This document shows positions 1 to 6,672 of a stretch of 8,637 bases of DNA, one piece after another (the first letter of the stretch is position 1; each line of letters begins with the position of its first letter). The notes beneath the pieces were generated by a model. That model was not told the origin of the DNA. It worked only from the letters and a program-made list of their open reading frames with translations, and did not search any database. This stretch comes from AB-629-J13 sp964496365. Lineage in GTDB: Bacteria; Fidelibacterota; Marinisomatia; Marinisomatales; AB-629-J13. The DNA lies in contig CAZBZK010000067.1 of the NCBI GenBank assembly GCA_964496365.1, positions 1-8,637 on the forward strand, written 5' to 3'. The translations under genes were made by a program, and so were the position numbers.

Positions 1-393
1 GGATTTGAGCAAGAAAACTATAATGTCATTCGCTCACGACTTCATGTGGATATCGATGATTGTATTGGATGTTTGAAATGTGAGCGAGTCTGTCCAGTAG
101 ATTGTATAAAAATTGAGACAGAAAAAGTGGAAAAAGGGACCGATATTCCGGAATTAGAACACACAGGAATTACATCAAAAGGGACAAAAAAAGCGTTACT
201 ATTGAAACGGTTTGATATTGATATGACTGAATGCTGTTATTGTAATTTATGTACTTATCCATGCCCTGAAGAATGTATTTATATGACAGGAGGTCCGAAC
301 GGTCATAAACATCCTATCGACTATGAATTTTCTCAATATGATCGAAATGATATGATTTACTCATTTGCAAAAAAAACATCCGAAGAAAATTGA
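1..393 (+). CDS. nuoI: NADH-quinone oxidoreductase subunit I, 5'-truncated
   Basis: NuoI is the peripheral-arm subunit of complex I that carries two [4Fe-4S] clusters (N6a and N6b) and passes electrons towards the quinone site. The frame is open from the first base, so the true start lies upstream; a GTG at 46 falls inside the conserved region and is not the start. Of the 130 visible residues, the first cluster motif is CIGCLKCERVCP (Cys 21, 24, 27, 31) and the second is CYCNLCTYPCP with the preceding Cys (Cys 78, 81, 84, 88). The family is usually about 160-180 residues, so some 40 N-terminal residues are missing. The linker between the motifs is about 18 residues longer than in E. coli NuoI. 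The tail (EFSQYDRNDMIYSFA) is typical of Bacteroidota-like NuoI. nuoJ follows after 34 bases, and nuoA-H are expected upstream of the window. Confidence 0.95.
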   Translation, partial: GFEQENYNVIRSRLHVDIDDCIGCLKCERVCPVDCIKIETEKVEKGTDIPELEHTGITSKGTKKALLLKRFDIDMTECCYCNLCTYPCPEECIYMTGGPNGHKHPIDYEFSQYDRNDMIYSFAKKTSEEN

Positions 394-427
394 ATAAGAA
401 ACAAAATGATTCAACGGTAACCTGAAA

Positions 428-919
428 ATGTTAGGTGAAATTACATTCTGGTTTATTTCCATATTGACCATTGGGTCAGCTGTTTGTGTAGTCTATAGTA
501 AAAAATTACTGAATTCTGCCATAGCACTTTTATTCACATTATTTGGTGTGGCGGGGTTGTACGTGTTTTTGTGGGCAGATTTTCTTGCAGCTGTACAGGT
601 GGTGGTTTATATTGGAGGTATTTTGATATTGATTATCTTCGGAATTATGCTTACCAATCGAATTACAACCGTGCATATTTCCCATTCCAGTATCCAACGA
701 GGATATGCTGGTATTTTGGTGGTTGCTCTTTTGGGATTATTAGGTTGGATGGTTGTGAAAACTCCTTGGCTTCAAAGTCAAGCCATAGAGCCAGAACAAA
801 CGGTAGCAATTATTGGAAAATTAATGCTTACAGATTATCTCATTCCTTTTGAGGTTGCATCGGTGCTTTTATTGGGAGCATTAATTGGTGCGGCTACTTT
901 ATCCAGAGTTGACGATTAA
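428..919 (+). CDS. nuoJ: NADH-quinone oxidoreductase subunit J
   Basis: NuoJ is a membrane-arm subunit of complex I next to the quinone-proximal proton pathway. The 163 residues give five hydrophobic segments at roughly 5-25, 30-50, 54-76, 90-109 and 138-157. The third carries the family signature VYIGGILILIIFGIML (Tyr61, Gly63-Gly64); in other complexes this helix changes between alpha and pi-bulge forms during turnover. The ATG at 428 follows an in-frame stop at 407-409 and has no clear Shine-Dalgarno sequence, so its translation may depend on the upstream nuoI ribosomes. The stop codon shares one base with the nuoK start (TAATG). Length and position between nuoI and nuoK fit the family. 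The C-terminal half is less conserved, as is usual. Confidence 0.95.
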   Translation: MLGEITFWFISILTIGSAVCVVYSKKLLNSAIALLFTLFGVAGLYVFLWADFLAAVQVVVYIGGILILIIFGIMLTNRITTVHISHSSIQRGYAGILVVALLGLLGWMVVKTPWLQSQAIEPEQTVAIIGKLMLTDYLIPFEVASVLLLGALIGAATLSRVDD

Positions 920-1224
920 TGGATCAATTACAGAATTATTTAATCATTTCATCCATTCTTTTTTCGTTAGGGTTATTGGCGGTGATCACAAGACGGAATG
1001 GAGTCGCAGTTCTTATGGGAATTGAACTCATACTGAATGCCGCAAACATTAATTTAGTAGCCTTTTCAAGATTTGGTGGGATGAATTATTCAGGGCAAAT
1101 ATTTGCTATTTTTGTTATTGTATTGGCCGCCGCCGAAGCGGCAGTCGCTTTGGCCATTGTCATTAATATATTTAACAATTTTACATCCATTAATGTGGAT
1201 GAGGTAAGCCATCTGAAACGATGA
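919..1224 (+). CDS. nuoK: NADH-quinone oxidoreductase subunit K
   Basis: NuoK is the small MrpC-like membrane subunit of complex I, with three transmembrane helices. The length of 101 residues is standard. The two buried glutamates of the central hydrophilic axis are present: Glu36 (in GIELILNAANINLVAF) and Glu73 (in AAAEAAVALAI), matching E. coli Glu36 and Glu72. The helices lie at about 5-24, 28-49 and 60-85. The start overlaps the nuoJ stop by one base, and the nuoL start overlaps the nuoK stop by four bases (ATGA), so J, K and L look translationally coupled and made in matched amounts. Nothing is degraded or unusual. Confidence 0.97.
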   Translation: MDQLQNYLIISSILFSLGLLAVITRRNGVAVLMGIELILNAANINLVAFSRFGGMNYSGQIFAIFVIVLAAAEAAVALAIVINIFNNFTSINVDEVSHLKR

Positions 1225-3266
1225 ATATTTTCATTCAATATGCTTTAATTATTTATCTGTTACCCTTGGCAGCTTTTATGGTCAATATATTGGTTGGTAA
1301 ACGATTGCCCCGTCAGGGTGATTGGGTTTCAATAGGGGCGGTTGGAATTTCACTCATGTTGAGTATCTCCATGTTTACAGGCATGTTATTAGATTACAAT
1401 CCAGATTTTAAAATTGAATCTTTTTGGACTTGGATTCATCTAGGTGCGTTCAATATTGACTTGGGATTCATGATTGATAATATCACCATCATCATGTTGC
1501 TTGTAGTGGCATTAATATCAACCATGAGCCATCTATTCTCTATAAAATATATGGAGGGGGATCCTAGATATTCTCGCTATTTTGCATATTTATCTTTGTT
1601 TACTTTCAGTATGAACGGTATCGTACTTGCAAATAATCTAATGCTGCTGTATATGAGTTGGGAATTGGTGGGATTAAGTTCTTTTTTACTCATCGGTTTC
1701 TGGTATGAAAAAAACTCAGCCGCCGATGCTGCTAACAAAGCATTTCTTACCAATCGAGTGGGTGATATTGGATTTTTTATCGGTATAATGATTATTTTTA
1801 TGACCATAGGGTCCGTCAGCTACGGGGATGTATTCTCTGGAGTTTCCGCAGGAAATTTGAGTGGTTCCCTTCTCACATTTGCAGGGTTAGGATTATTTAT
1901 GGGAGCTATGGGGAAGTCTTCTCAGGTTCCCCTTCACATTTGGTTGCCTGATGCCATGGAAGGTCCCACCCCCGTTTCTGCTTTGATGCATGCTGCAACC
2001 ATGGTGGCTGCAGGCGTATTTATGATGGTTCGACTTTTTCCAATCATGTCGCCCGATGCCTTGGTTTGCGTTGCCTATATTGGTGGTGTTACCGCCATAT
2101 TTGCATCTGTTATCGCTGTGACTCAAAACGATATTAAAAAAGTATTAGCCTATTCAACGGTCAGTCAGCTTGGGTACATGATTATGTCTGTGGGAACCGG
2201 GGCTTATGTATCTGCTTTTTTTCATTTAGTGACTCATGCAGCATTTAAAGCAAACTTATTTTATGGGTCCGGAAGTGTCATTCATGCCATGCATCATGCA
2301 TTGCATAAAAAACATGACGATTTAACCGATCCCCAAGATATGAGGAACATGGGTGGATTAAAAACAAAGATGCCCATTACTTATGGTGCGATGTTGATTG
2401 GTACACTGGCTATTTCCGGAGTTCCATTTTTCTCTGGGTTTTTATCTAAGGATGCCATTTTGGCAGGGACATTGTCCTTCGCAACCCAAAATCCCATCCA
2501 TTTTTTATTACCAATATTTGGGTTTGGTGCTGCACTGTTAACGGCTTTTTATATGTTTCGTTTAATGTTTATGACATTTCATAATGAGCCCCAAAAACCT
2601 GAATTAATGGATGATATTCATGAATCTCCTTGGGAAATGACTTCTCCTTTAATTGTGTTGAGTGGGCTTAGTTTCTTTATCTTTTTTACGCTCCCCTATT
2701 TTAATCCATTTTCAAGTCACGGTTGGTTTACTGATATTATTCAAGCGAAAGATTCATTTGTTTTGGGAGCAATTTCAGCTCATGAAATTGCTGAAGGAAT
2801 TCATCATAGTCATATTACTGCAATGATCCTTTCCTTGTTGGTCGCAGGAACCGGAATTATTCTTGCATGGCAAATATATTTGAAAAAAGGGTTGGATCCT
2901 AATCGATTCTCAGAAAAATATAAAACACTTTCCCTTTTGTCTTATCATAAATTTTATGTAGATGAATTGTATTCTCGTTATTTATATACTCCAGTATTGA
3001 AGTTGGCGAATCGTATCGCCTATTTGGATTGGGAAATTTATGATAAATATTTTATCAATGGATTTGGTAGAGTTGCAAACTGGGTGGCTCATAAAACAGG
3101 GAAGGTTGATTACGAAGGAATAGATCAGGGAGTTGTAGATAGTTTTAGCAGAAATACACGTCGGGCTGGGAAAATACTACAAACGGTTCAGACGGGTAAA
3201 TTGCAAACTTATATGCTATTTGCGTTGATGGGTGTGATTGTTATAATGGTGATTCAGGTAATATAA
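1221..3266 (+). CDS. nuoL: NADH-quinone oxidoreductase subunit L, distal antiporter-like proton pump
   Basis: NuoL is the distal proton-pumping subunit of complex I and carries the long lateral helix that runs along the membrane arm. At 681 residues it has the N-terminal NADH-Ubq_oxidored domain (about 75-125), the Proton_antipo_M core (about 130-420) and a C-terminal extension. Conserved charged residues are Glu148 (SWELVG), Lys232 (GKSSQVPLHIWLPDAMEG), His257, His335 and His339, Lys343 (HLVTHAAFKANLF) and Lys410 (GFLSKD), matching the E. coli proton path. The segment 355-380 is His-rich and ends DPQDMRNMGGL, a form I associate with Bacteroidota-like NuoL. The amphipathic lateral-helix region (about 575-650) and the last membrane anchor (about 661-680) are present, so the protein is full length. 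It overlaps nuoK by four bases; nuoM begins 48 bases downstream. Confidence 0.97.
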   Translation: MNIFIQYALIIYLLPLAAFMVNILVGKRLPRQGDWVSIGAVGISLMLSISMFTGMLLDYNPDFKIESFWTWIHLGAFNIDLGFMIDNITIIMLLVVALISTMSHLFSIKYMEGDPRYSRYFAYLSLFTFSMNGIVLANNLMLLYMSWELVGLSSFLLIGFWYEKNSAADAANKAFLTNRVGDIGFFIGIMIIFMTIGSVSYGDVFSGVSAGNLSGSLLTFAGLGLFMGAMGKSSQVPLHIWLPDAMEGPTPVSALMHAATMVAAGVFMMVRLFPIMSPDALVCVAYIGGVTAIFASVIAVTQNDIKKVLAYSTVSQLGYMIMSVGTGAYVSAFFHLVTHAAFKANLFYGSGSVIHAMHHALHKKHDDLTDPQDMRNMGGLKTKMPITYGAMLIGTLAISGVPFFSGFLSKDAILAGTLSFATQNPIHFLLPIFGFGAALLTAFYMFRLMFMTFHNEPQKPELMDDIHESPWEMTSPLIVLSGLSFFIFFTLPYFNPFSSHGWFTDIIQAKDSFVLGAISAHEIAEGIHHSHITAMILSLLVAGTGIILAWQIYLKKGLDPNRFSEKYKTLSLLSYHKFYVDELYSRYLYTPVLKLANRIAYLDWEIYDKYFINGFGRVANWVAHKTGKVDYEGIDQGVVDSFSRNTRRAGKILQTVQTGKLQTYMLFALMGVIVIMVIQVI

Positions 3267-3283
3267 ATCATAAAATCAGAACA

Positions 3284-3300
3284 TAAATATTTGATATTTA
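3284..3300. repeat. AT-only 7-bp inverted repeat before nuoM
   Basis: TAAATAT and ATATTTA are separated by TTG in the nuoL-nuoM spacer, ending three bases before the nuoM Shine-Dalgarno sequence. An RNA hairpin here would be weak because it is all A-U. It has no following T-run, so it is not a terminator. It may be chance in AT-rich DNA. Confidence 0.3.
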
Positions 3301-3303
3301 ACT

Positions 3304-3307
3304 AAGG
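3304..3307 (+). promoter_or_regulatory. Ribosome binding site of nuoM
   Basis: AAGG lies seven bases before the ATG at 3315 and ten before a second ATG at 3318. The spacing favours the first ATG as start. This is one of the few clear Shine-Dalgarno sequences in the window and fits a gene that does not overlap its upstream neighbour. Confidence 0.6.
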
Positions 3308-3314
3308 TAAAAAA

Positions 3315-4862
3315 ATGATGGAAAACATTTTAAGTTGGATAATATGGCTACCGGTTATCGGAATTTCAGTCATTCTTGTTATTCCCCGGGAAAAAGATGT
3401 ATTGATTAAAATAATAGCAGGTGTGACAACCGGAATTCAGCTTCTGCTATCATTATGGCTATGGTCAAATTTTGATTCAGGACAGGGAGCGTTTCAATTT
3501 GTGGAAAAAGCCTTATGGATTCCATCGCTAAATATTTTTTATTCATTGGGTGTAGATGGATTAAGTTTGCCAATGGTGATTTTGACACCGCTACTTTGTT
3601 TTTTAGCCATTTTTGTAAGTTGGAAAATTGACAAAGCTGTGAAGGGATATTTTGCTTTATTTCTTCTATTGGATACTGGAATGATTGGAGTATTTCTGTC
3701 TCTGGATTTTTTCTTATTTTATGTATTTTGGGAAGTGATGTTGTTGCCTATGTATTTTCTTATCGGAATGTGGGGAGGTCCCCAACGGGAATATGCAGCG
3801 ATTAAATTTTTTCTTTATACGTTGGTAGGTTCAGTTCTTATGCTGGTAGCGGTCATTGCTCTATATCTGAATTGTGGAAAAACATTTGATATTCCTACTC
3901 TCATGGAAATTGCACCGGATGCATTGGATGGGCTCATGTGGTGGGGATTTAGTGCTATCAAAGTAATTTGGATTCTACTGTTCATCGGATTCGCAATAAA
4001 GGTACCGGTTTTTCCATTCCATACTTGGTTACCTTTAGCTCACGTGGAAGCACCAACTGCTATCTCGGTAATCTTGGCAGGAGTTCTGCTAAAATTAGGG
4101 GTTTATGGTTTATTGCGTATTAATTATCCCATGCTACCGGATGCTGTATTTTGGTTTGCTGGTGCTCTGGCTCTCTTGGGATTAATCAATGTCATTTGGG
4201 GAGCCATGTGTGCTTTAGCCCAAACAGATTTGAAAAAATTGGTTGCATATTCCAGTATTAATCACATGGGATATGCCCTTTTAGGGATGGCAGCAGTCAT
4301 CGCTGGTGGGGCAATGTATGGTGGAAATCAAGCGGCGGCACAAGCAGGGTTAAGCGGTGCTGTATTTCAGATGTTTAATCATGGAACCATTTCAGCGATG
4401 TTATTTATTTTAGTTGGCGTTGTATATGATCGTGCTCATCACAGAAATATTGATGGATTCGGTGGATTGGCAAAACAAATGCCCGTTTATGCTGGAATGT
4501 GTATGATAGCTTTTTTTGCTGGATTGGGACTACCGGGATTTTCCGGTTTTGTGAGTGAATTTATGTGTTTTATTGGTGCTTTTCCGGTCTTTAAAACCAT
4601 CGTGATTATTTCTACTTTGGGAATTTTATTGAACGCCGCATATTTCCTTTCTGCTTATAAACGAATCTTTTTTGGGGAATTAAATGAAAAATACACAGAG
4701 ATGTCAGAGATTAATAATCGAGAATTATTTACGGTTATTCCTTTAGCCGCAATTACTCTCCTTTTAGGTGTGTATCCAAGACCCTTTTTGGATGTGATTT
4801 CCAACACCATTGACCATTTAATTTTTCAAGTAACACAACTGGGTGGTTTTGCAGGGTTTTAA
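3315..4862 (+). CDS. nuoM: NADH-quinone oxidoreductase subunit M, antiporter-like proton pump
   Basis: NuoM is the middle antiporter-like proton-pumping subunit of complex I. The 515 residues are close to the family length and form about 14 membrane helices with the Proton_antipo_M core at about 130-425. Essential residues are Glu140 (FWEVMLLPMYFLIG), Lys229 (AIKVPVFPFHTWLPLAHVEAP), Lys260 (LLKLGVYGLLR), His356 (FNHG) and Glu415 (GFVSEF). The HTWLPLAHVEAPT motif separates NuoM from NuoL and NuoN. A Gly/Ala-rich stretch at about 329-346, before the GAVFQMFNHG helix, is roughly 14 residues longer than in E. coli NuoM. The first of two consecutive ATGs is chosen from the ribosome-site spacing. 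nuoN follows after 24 bases. Confidence 0.97.
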   Translation: MMENILSWIIWLPVIGISVILVIPREKDVLIKIIAGVTTGIQLLLSLWLWSNFDSGQGAFQFVEKALWIPSLNIFYSLGVDGLSLPMVILTPLLCFLAIFVSWKIDKAVKGYFALFLLLDTGMIGVFLSLDFFLFYVFWEVMLLPMYFLIGMWGGPQREYAAIKFFLYTLVGSVLMLVAVIALYLNCGKTFDIPTLMEIAPDALDGLMWWGFSAIKVIWILLFIGFAIKVPVFPFHTWLPLAHVEAPTAISVILAGVLLKLGVYGLLRINYPMLPDAVFWFAGALALLGLINVIWGAMCALAQTDLKKLVAYSSINHMGYALLGMAAVIAGGAMYGGNQAAAQAGLSGAVFQMFNHGTISAMLFILVGVVYDRAHHRNIDGFGGLAKQMPVYAGMCMIAFFAGLGLPGFSGFVSEFMCFIGAFPVFKTIVIISTLGILLNAAYFLSAYKRIFFGELNEKYTEMSEINNRELFTVIPLAAITLLLGVYPRPFLDVISNTIDHLIFQVTQLGGFAGF

Positions 4863-4894
4863 TGAGCAAGATGGTACAATATATTTATGAATAA
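4862..4894 (+). other. Ten-codon mini-ORF bridging nuoM and nuoN
   Basis: An ATG sharing one base with the nuoM stop (TAATG) opens a ten-codon frame, MSKMVQYIYE. Its TAA at 4892-4894 lies just past the nuoN ATG at 4887. AGGG at 4853-4856, five bases before this ATG, could serve as its ribosome site, whereas nuoN has no Shine-Dalgarno sequence of its own. The arrangement could hand ribosomes from nuoM to nuoN by termination-reinitiation. A frame this short can easily occur by chance, so a functional role is only a suggestion. Confidence 0.25.
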
Positions 4895-6380
4895 TATTCA
4901 AAGCCTTTCTTATTTTATTCCTGAATTTATACTCATTGGAACCATTTTGATGATGGTGGTCGTTGATTTATTCATCAGAAAAAGGGAGTCTCATCAAGTG
5001 GGGCTATGGTTATTAGGAGGATTATTTCTTACCCTGTTATCCTTTCAATTGGTTCCGGAACTTGACGCAACACCCTTGTTTATGAATACATTGGCATTTG
5101 ACCCCTTTGCTCGTTTTTTCAAAATCCTCGTTCTATTTGCTACTGGGTTTATCATTTTAATGAGTGTAGAAAGTGAGGAATTATCTTCTGTTAGAACGGG
5201 GGAGTATTATATGCTTTTGGGAATCATGGTGTTTGGAATGTTTCTCATGGCATCGGCTATTGATTTAATCATGGTGTATTTAGCCATTGAAATTGTGTCC
5301 ATTGTTTCATTTGTTTTAGCAGGATATTTAAAAAAAAATAAACGGTCAAATGAATCCGCATTGAAATATGTTATATATGGTGCCTTTTCATCGGGATTAA
5401 TGTTATTCGGACTCAGTATTCTTTTTGGTGTAACAGGATCAACAAAATTTTTTGAAATACGGTCTGTTTTAGGTTCTGCTGATCCTGATTCATTTCTTGC
5501 GGTTGTCATTGCTTCGATTTTGATATTGGCAGGATTCGGATATAAAATATCTGCTGTTCCTTTTCATTTTTGGACTCCCGATGTATATGAAGGAGCTCCG
5601 ACTCCTGTAACGGCTTTCCTGTCTGTGGCACCAAAAGCCGCTGGTTTTGCCATCCTCATTCGATTTTTTAATGATTCATTATCTGATGGAGGAGTGCTTA
5701 ATAATCTCGAATTTGGATACACTGGACTTCCTTGGGGTCAGTTATTGGCCGTTCTTTCTTTTCTCACAATGACGTTGGGCAACGTTGTCGCCATCCAGCA
5801 AGTCAGCGTAAAAAGAATGTTGGCTTATTCCAGCATTGCCCATGCGGGATATATGTTGATGGCAGCCCCCCTTTTATCTCAGGATGGAATCTATGCAATT
5901 TTAATGTATTTGGTGATGTATTTATTTATGAACTTAGGTGCTTTTATGGTCGTGATTGCAATCAAAAACAAATGCAATGGAGGTGAATCATTTGATGATT
6001 TTAAAGGGTTGGGATGGGAGATGCCGCTGTTAGGCGGGGTCATGACATTATTCATGATTTCATTAACCGGTTTACCTCCCACGGCTGGATTCATAGGAAA
6101 ATTTTATATTTTTTATAGCGTCATTCAAGCGGGAAATGCTTTCTATTGGCTTGTATTTGCCGGGGCGATTAATAGCGTTATTTCACTATATTATTATATG
6201 CGGGTGGTAAAAGTAATGTACCTCGATGGAAAACGAACGGAGTCTTTATCATATCCATCAACATTAACCACCATATTGCTTTTAGGAACGGGGATTCCTT
6301 CGTTACTTTTTGGGGTTTATTGGTCTCCCATTGCAGATTGGGTTTCAGATTCTCTCCGGTTTTTATTTCAAACTATTTAG
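4887..6380 (+). CDS. nuoN: NADH-quinone oxidoreductase subunit N, antiporter-like proton pump
   Basis: NuoN is the proximal antiporter-like proton-pumping subunit of complex I. The 497 residues have about 14 membrane helices and the Proton_antipo_M core at about 125-415. Key residues are Glu135 (YLAIEIVSI), Lys160 (SALKYVIYGAFSSG), Lys220 (GYKISAVPFHFWTPDVYEGA), Lys250 (VAPKAAGF) and Lys405 (GFIGKF), all matching the E. coli subunit. The PFHFWTPDVYEGAPTPVTAF and SVAPKAAG signatures identify NuoN rather than NuoM. The in-frame TGA at 4863-4865 limits the start to the ATG at 4887, which is preceded by AT-rich sequence without a Shine-Dalgarno site. It is the usual last gene of a nuo operon, and I see no intrinsic terminator after it. 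Confidence 0.97.
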   Translation: MNNIQSLSYFIPEFILIGTILMMVVVDLFIRKRESHQVGLWLLGGLFLTLLSFQLVPELDATPLFMNTLAFDPFARFFKILVLFATGFIILMSVESEELSSVRTGEYYMLLGIMVFGMFLMASAIDLIMVYLAIEIVSIVSFVLAGYLKKNKRSNESALKYVIYGAFSSGLMLFGLSILFGVTGSTKFFEIRSVLGSADPDSFLAVVIASILILAGFGYKISAVPFHFWTPDVYEGAPTPVTAFLSVAPKAAGFAILIRFFNDSLSDGGVLNNLEFGYTGLPWGQLLAVLSFLTMTLGNVVAIQQVSVKRMLAYSSIAHAGYMLMAAPLLSQDGIYAILMYLVMYLFMNLGAFMVVIAIKNKCNGGESFDDFKGLGWEMPLLGGVMTLFMISLTGLPPTAGFIGKFYIFYSVIQAGNAFYWLVFAGAINSVISLYYYMRVVKVMYLDGKRTESLSYPSTLTTILLLGTGIPSLLFGVYWSPIADWVSDSLRFLFQTI

Positions 6381-6443
6381 TTTGAATTTTTACCTTGAAG
6401 ATGCGAAAGTTTCAAGAGATGAGAAAAATCAATATTTAGTATT

Positions 6444-6666
6444 ATGAATAGAATAAATGTACTCCCCGATTTTGAATTAAAAAAGATTAGAAAATCAAAT
6501 TCATTGGCTGTGCCTATTTACTTAAACTTAGTTGCGGATCATTTTTAGATGTCCCTTGAAGTAAACAAACCGAGATGGAAAATATTTGGGCAAAAGAACA
6601 ATTATCCGTTTTCAACAGGAATTTACCATTGAAAAATGGTCATCAAAACTCAATTGAAATTTTGAA
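6444..6666 (+). pseudogene. Possible decayed N-terminal fragment of a TrpE/PabB-type chorismate-binding enzyme
   Basis: From the ATG at 6444 a 34-codon frame ends SNSLAVPIYLNLVADHF and stops at TAG 6546-6548. The same frame continues with SLEVNKPR. The next frame then reads DGKYLGKRTIIRFQQEFTIE (6574-6633) and stops at 6655-6657 and 6667-6669. In order, these resemble the start of anthranilate synthase component I: the N-terminal 'IPVY..I.AD..TPVS' block, then the 'GRYSFIGF.P...I' block that normally follows 'ESVEGG'. Deletion of a few codons around 6546 and 6572, one frameshift and several point changes would turn such a gene into this sequence. An intact TrpE has about 490 residues; only some 70 codons are traceable. 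The homology is judged by eye. It could instead be a chance resemblance or part of the nqr leader. Confidence 0.45.
6625..6640 (+). repeat. Hairpin with GAAA tetraloop upstream of nqrA
   Basis: ACCATT and AATGGT form a perfect six-base-pair stem around GAAA, a stable GNRA-type loop, ending 32 bases before the nqrA ATG. No T-run follows, so it is not an intrinsic terminator. It could be a leader-RNA structure or a coincidence within the coding-like remnant it overlaps. Confidence 0.35.
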
Positions 6667-6672
6667 TAGTTC

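Larger units (their letters stand above)
6381..6672. other. Gap between the nuo and nqr operons
   Basis: This 292-base gap has no intact gene on either strand. I found no hairpin followed by a T-run, so no intrinsic terminator for nuo, and no convincing sigma-70 or Bacteroidota-type (TTTG / TAnnTTTG) promoter for nqr. What it does hold is short, interrupted coding-like stretches (6382-6447, and 6444-6666 described separately) and a GAAA-capped hairpin at 6625-6640. The nqr promoter may be here but in a form I cannot recognise, or nqr may be read through from nuo. Confidence 0.6.

Noticed and set aside
46..48. GTG as the nuoI start
   Set aside because: The frame is open to base 1 and the preceding residues (IRSRLHV) belong to the conserved NuoI region, so the gene is cut by the window edge.
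571..852. Second + strand frame inside nuoJ
   Set aside because: It is contained in nuoJ in another frame, with an implausible Cys/Tyr-rich composition and no family features.
1221..6380. Mrp-type Na+/H+ antiporter subunits instead of NuoL, NuoM and NuoN
   Set aside because: The three genes follow nuoI-J-K, have full complex I lengths, and NuoL carries the C-terminal lateral-helix extension. No mrpE, F or G genes are present.
6394..6416. Possible nuo terminator hairpin (CTTGAA/TTCAAG)
   Set aside because: The six-pair AT-rich stem has an 11-base loop and no following T-run, so it does not qualify as an intrinsic terminator.
6469..6500. GATTTT/AAAATC inverted repeat
   Set aside because: A short AT-rich stem with a long loop, as expected by chance at this composition.
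6481..6560. Sigma-70-like promoter for nqr
   Set aside because: TTGGCT near 6505 has no acceptable -10 box at 16-18 bases, and no Bacteroidota-type promoter pattern was found either.
6565..6657. C-terminal tail of a family 4 glycosyltransferase
   Set aside because: KRTIIRFQQEFTIEKW first recalled the 'RFSIEKW' ends of these enzymes. The order and spacing with the upstream VPIYLNLVADHF block fit the TrpE N-terminus better, and no other glycosyltransferase motif is present.
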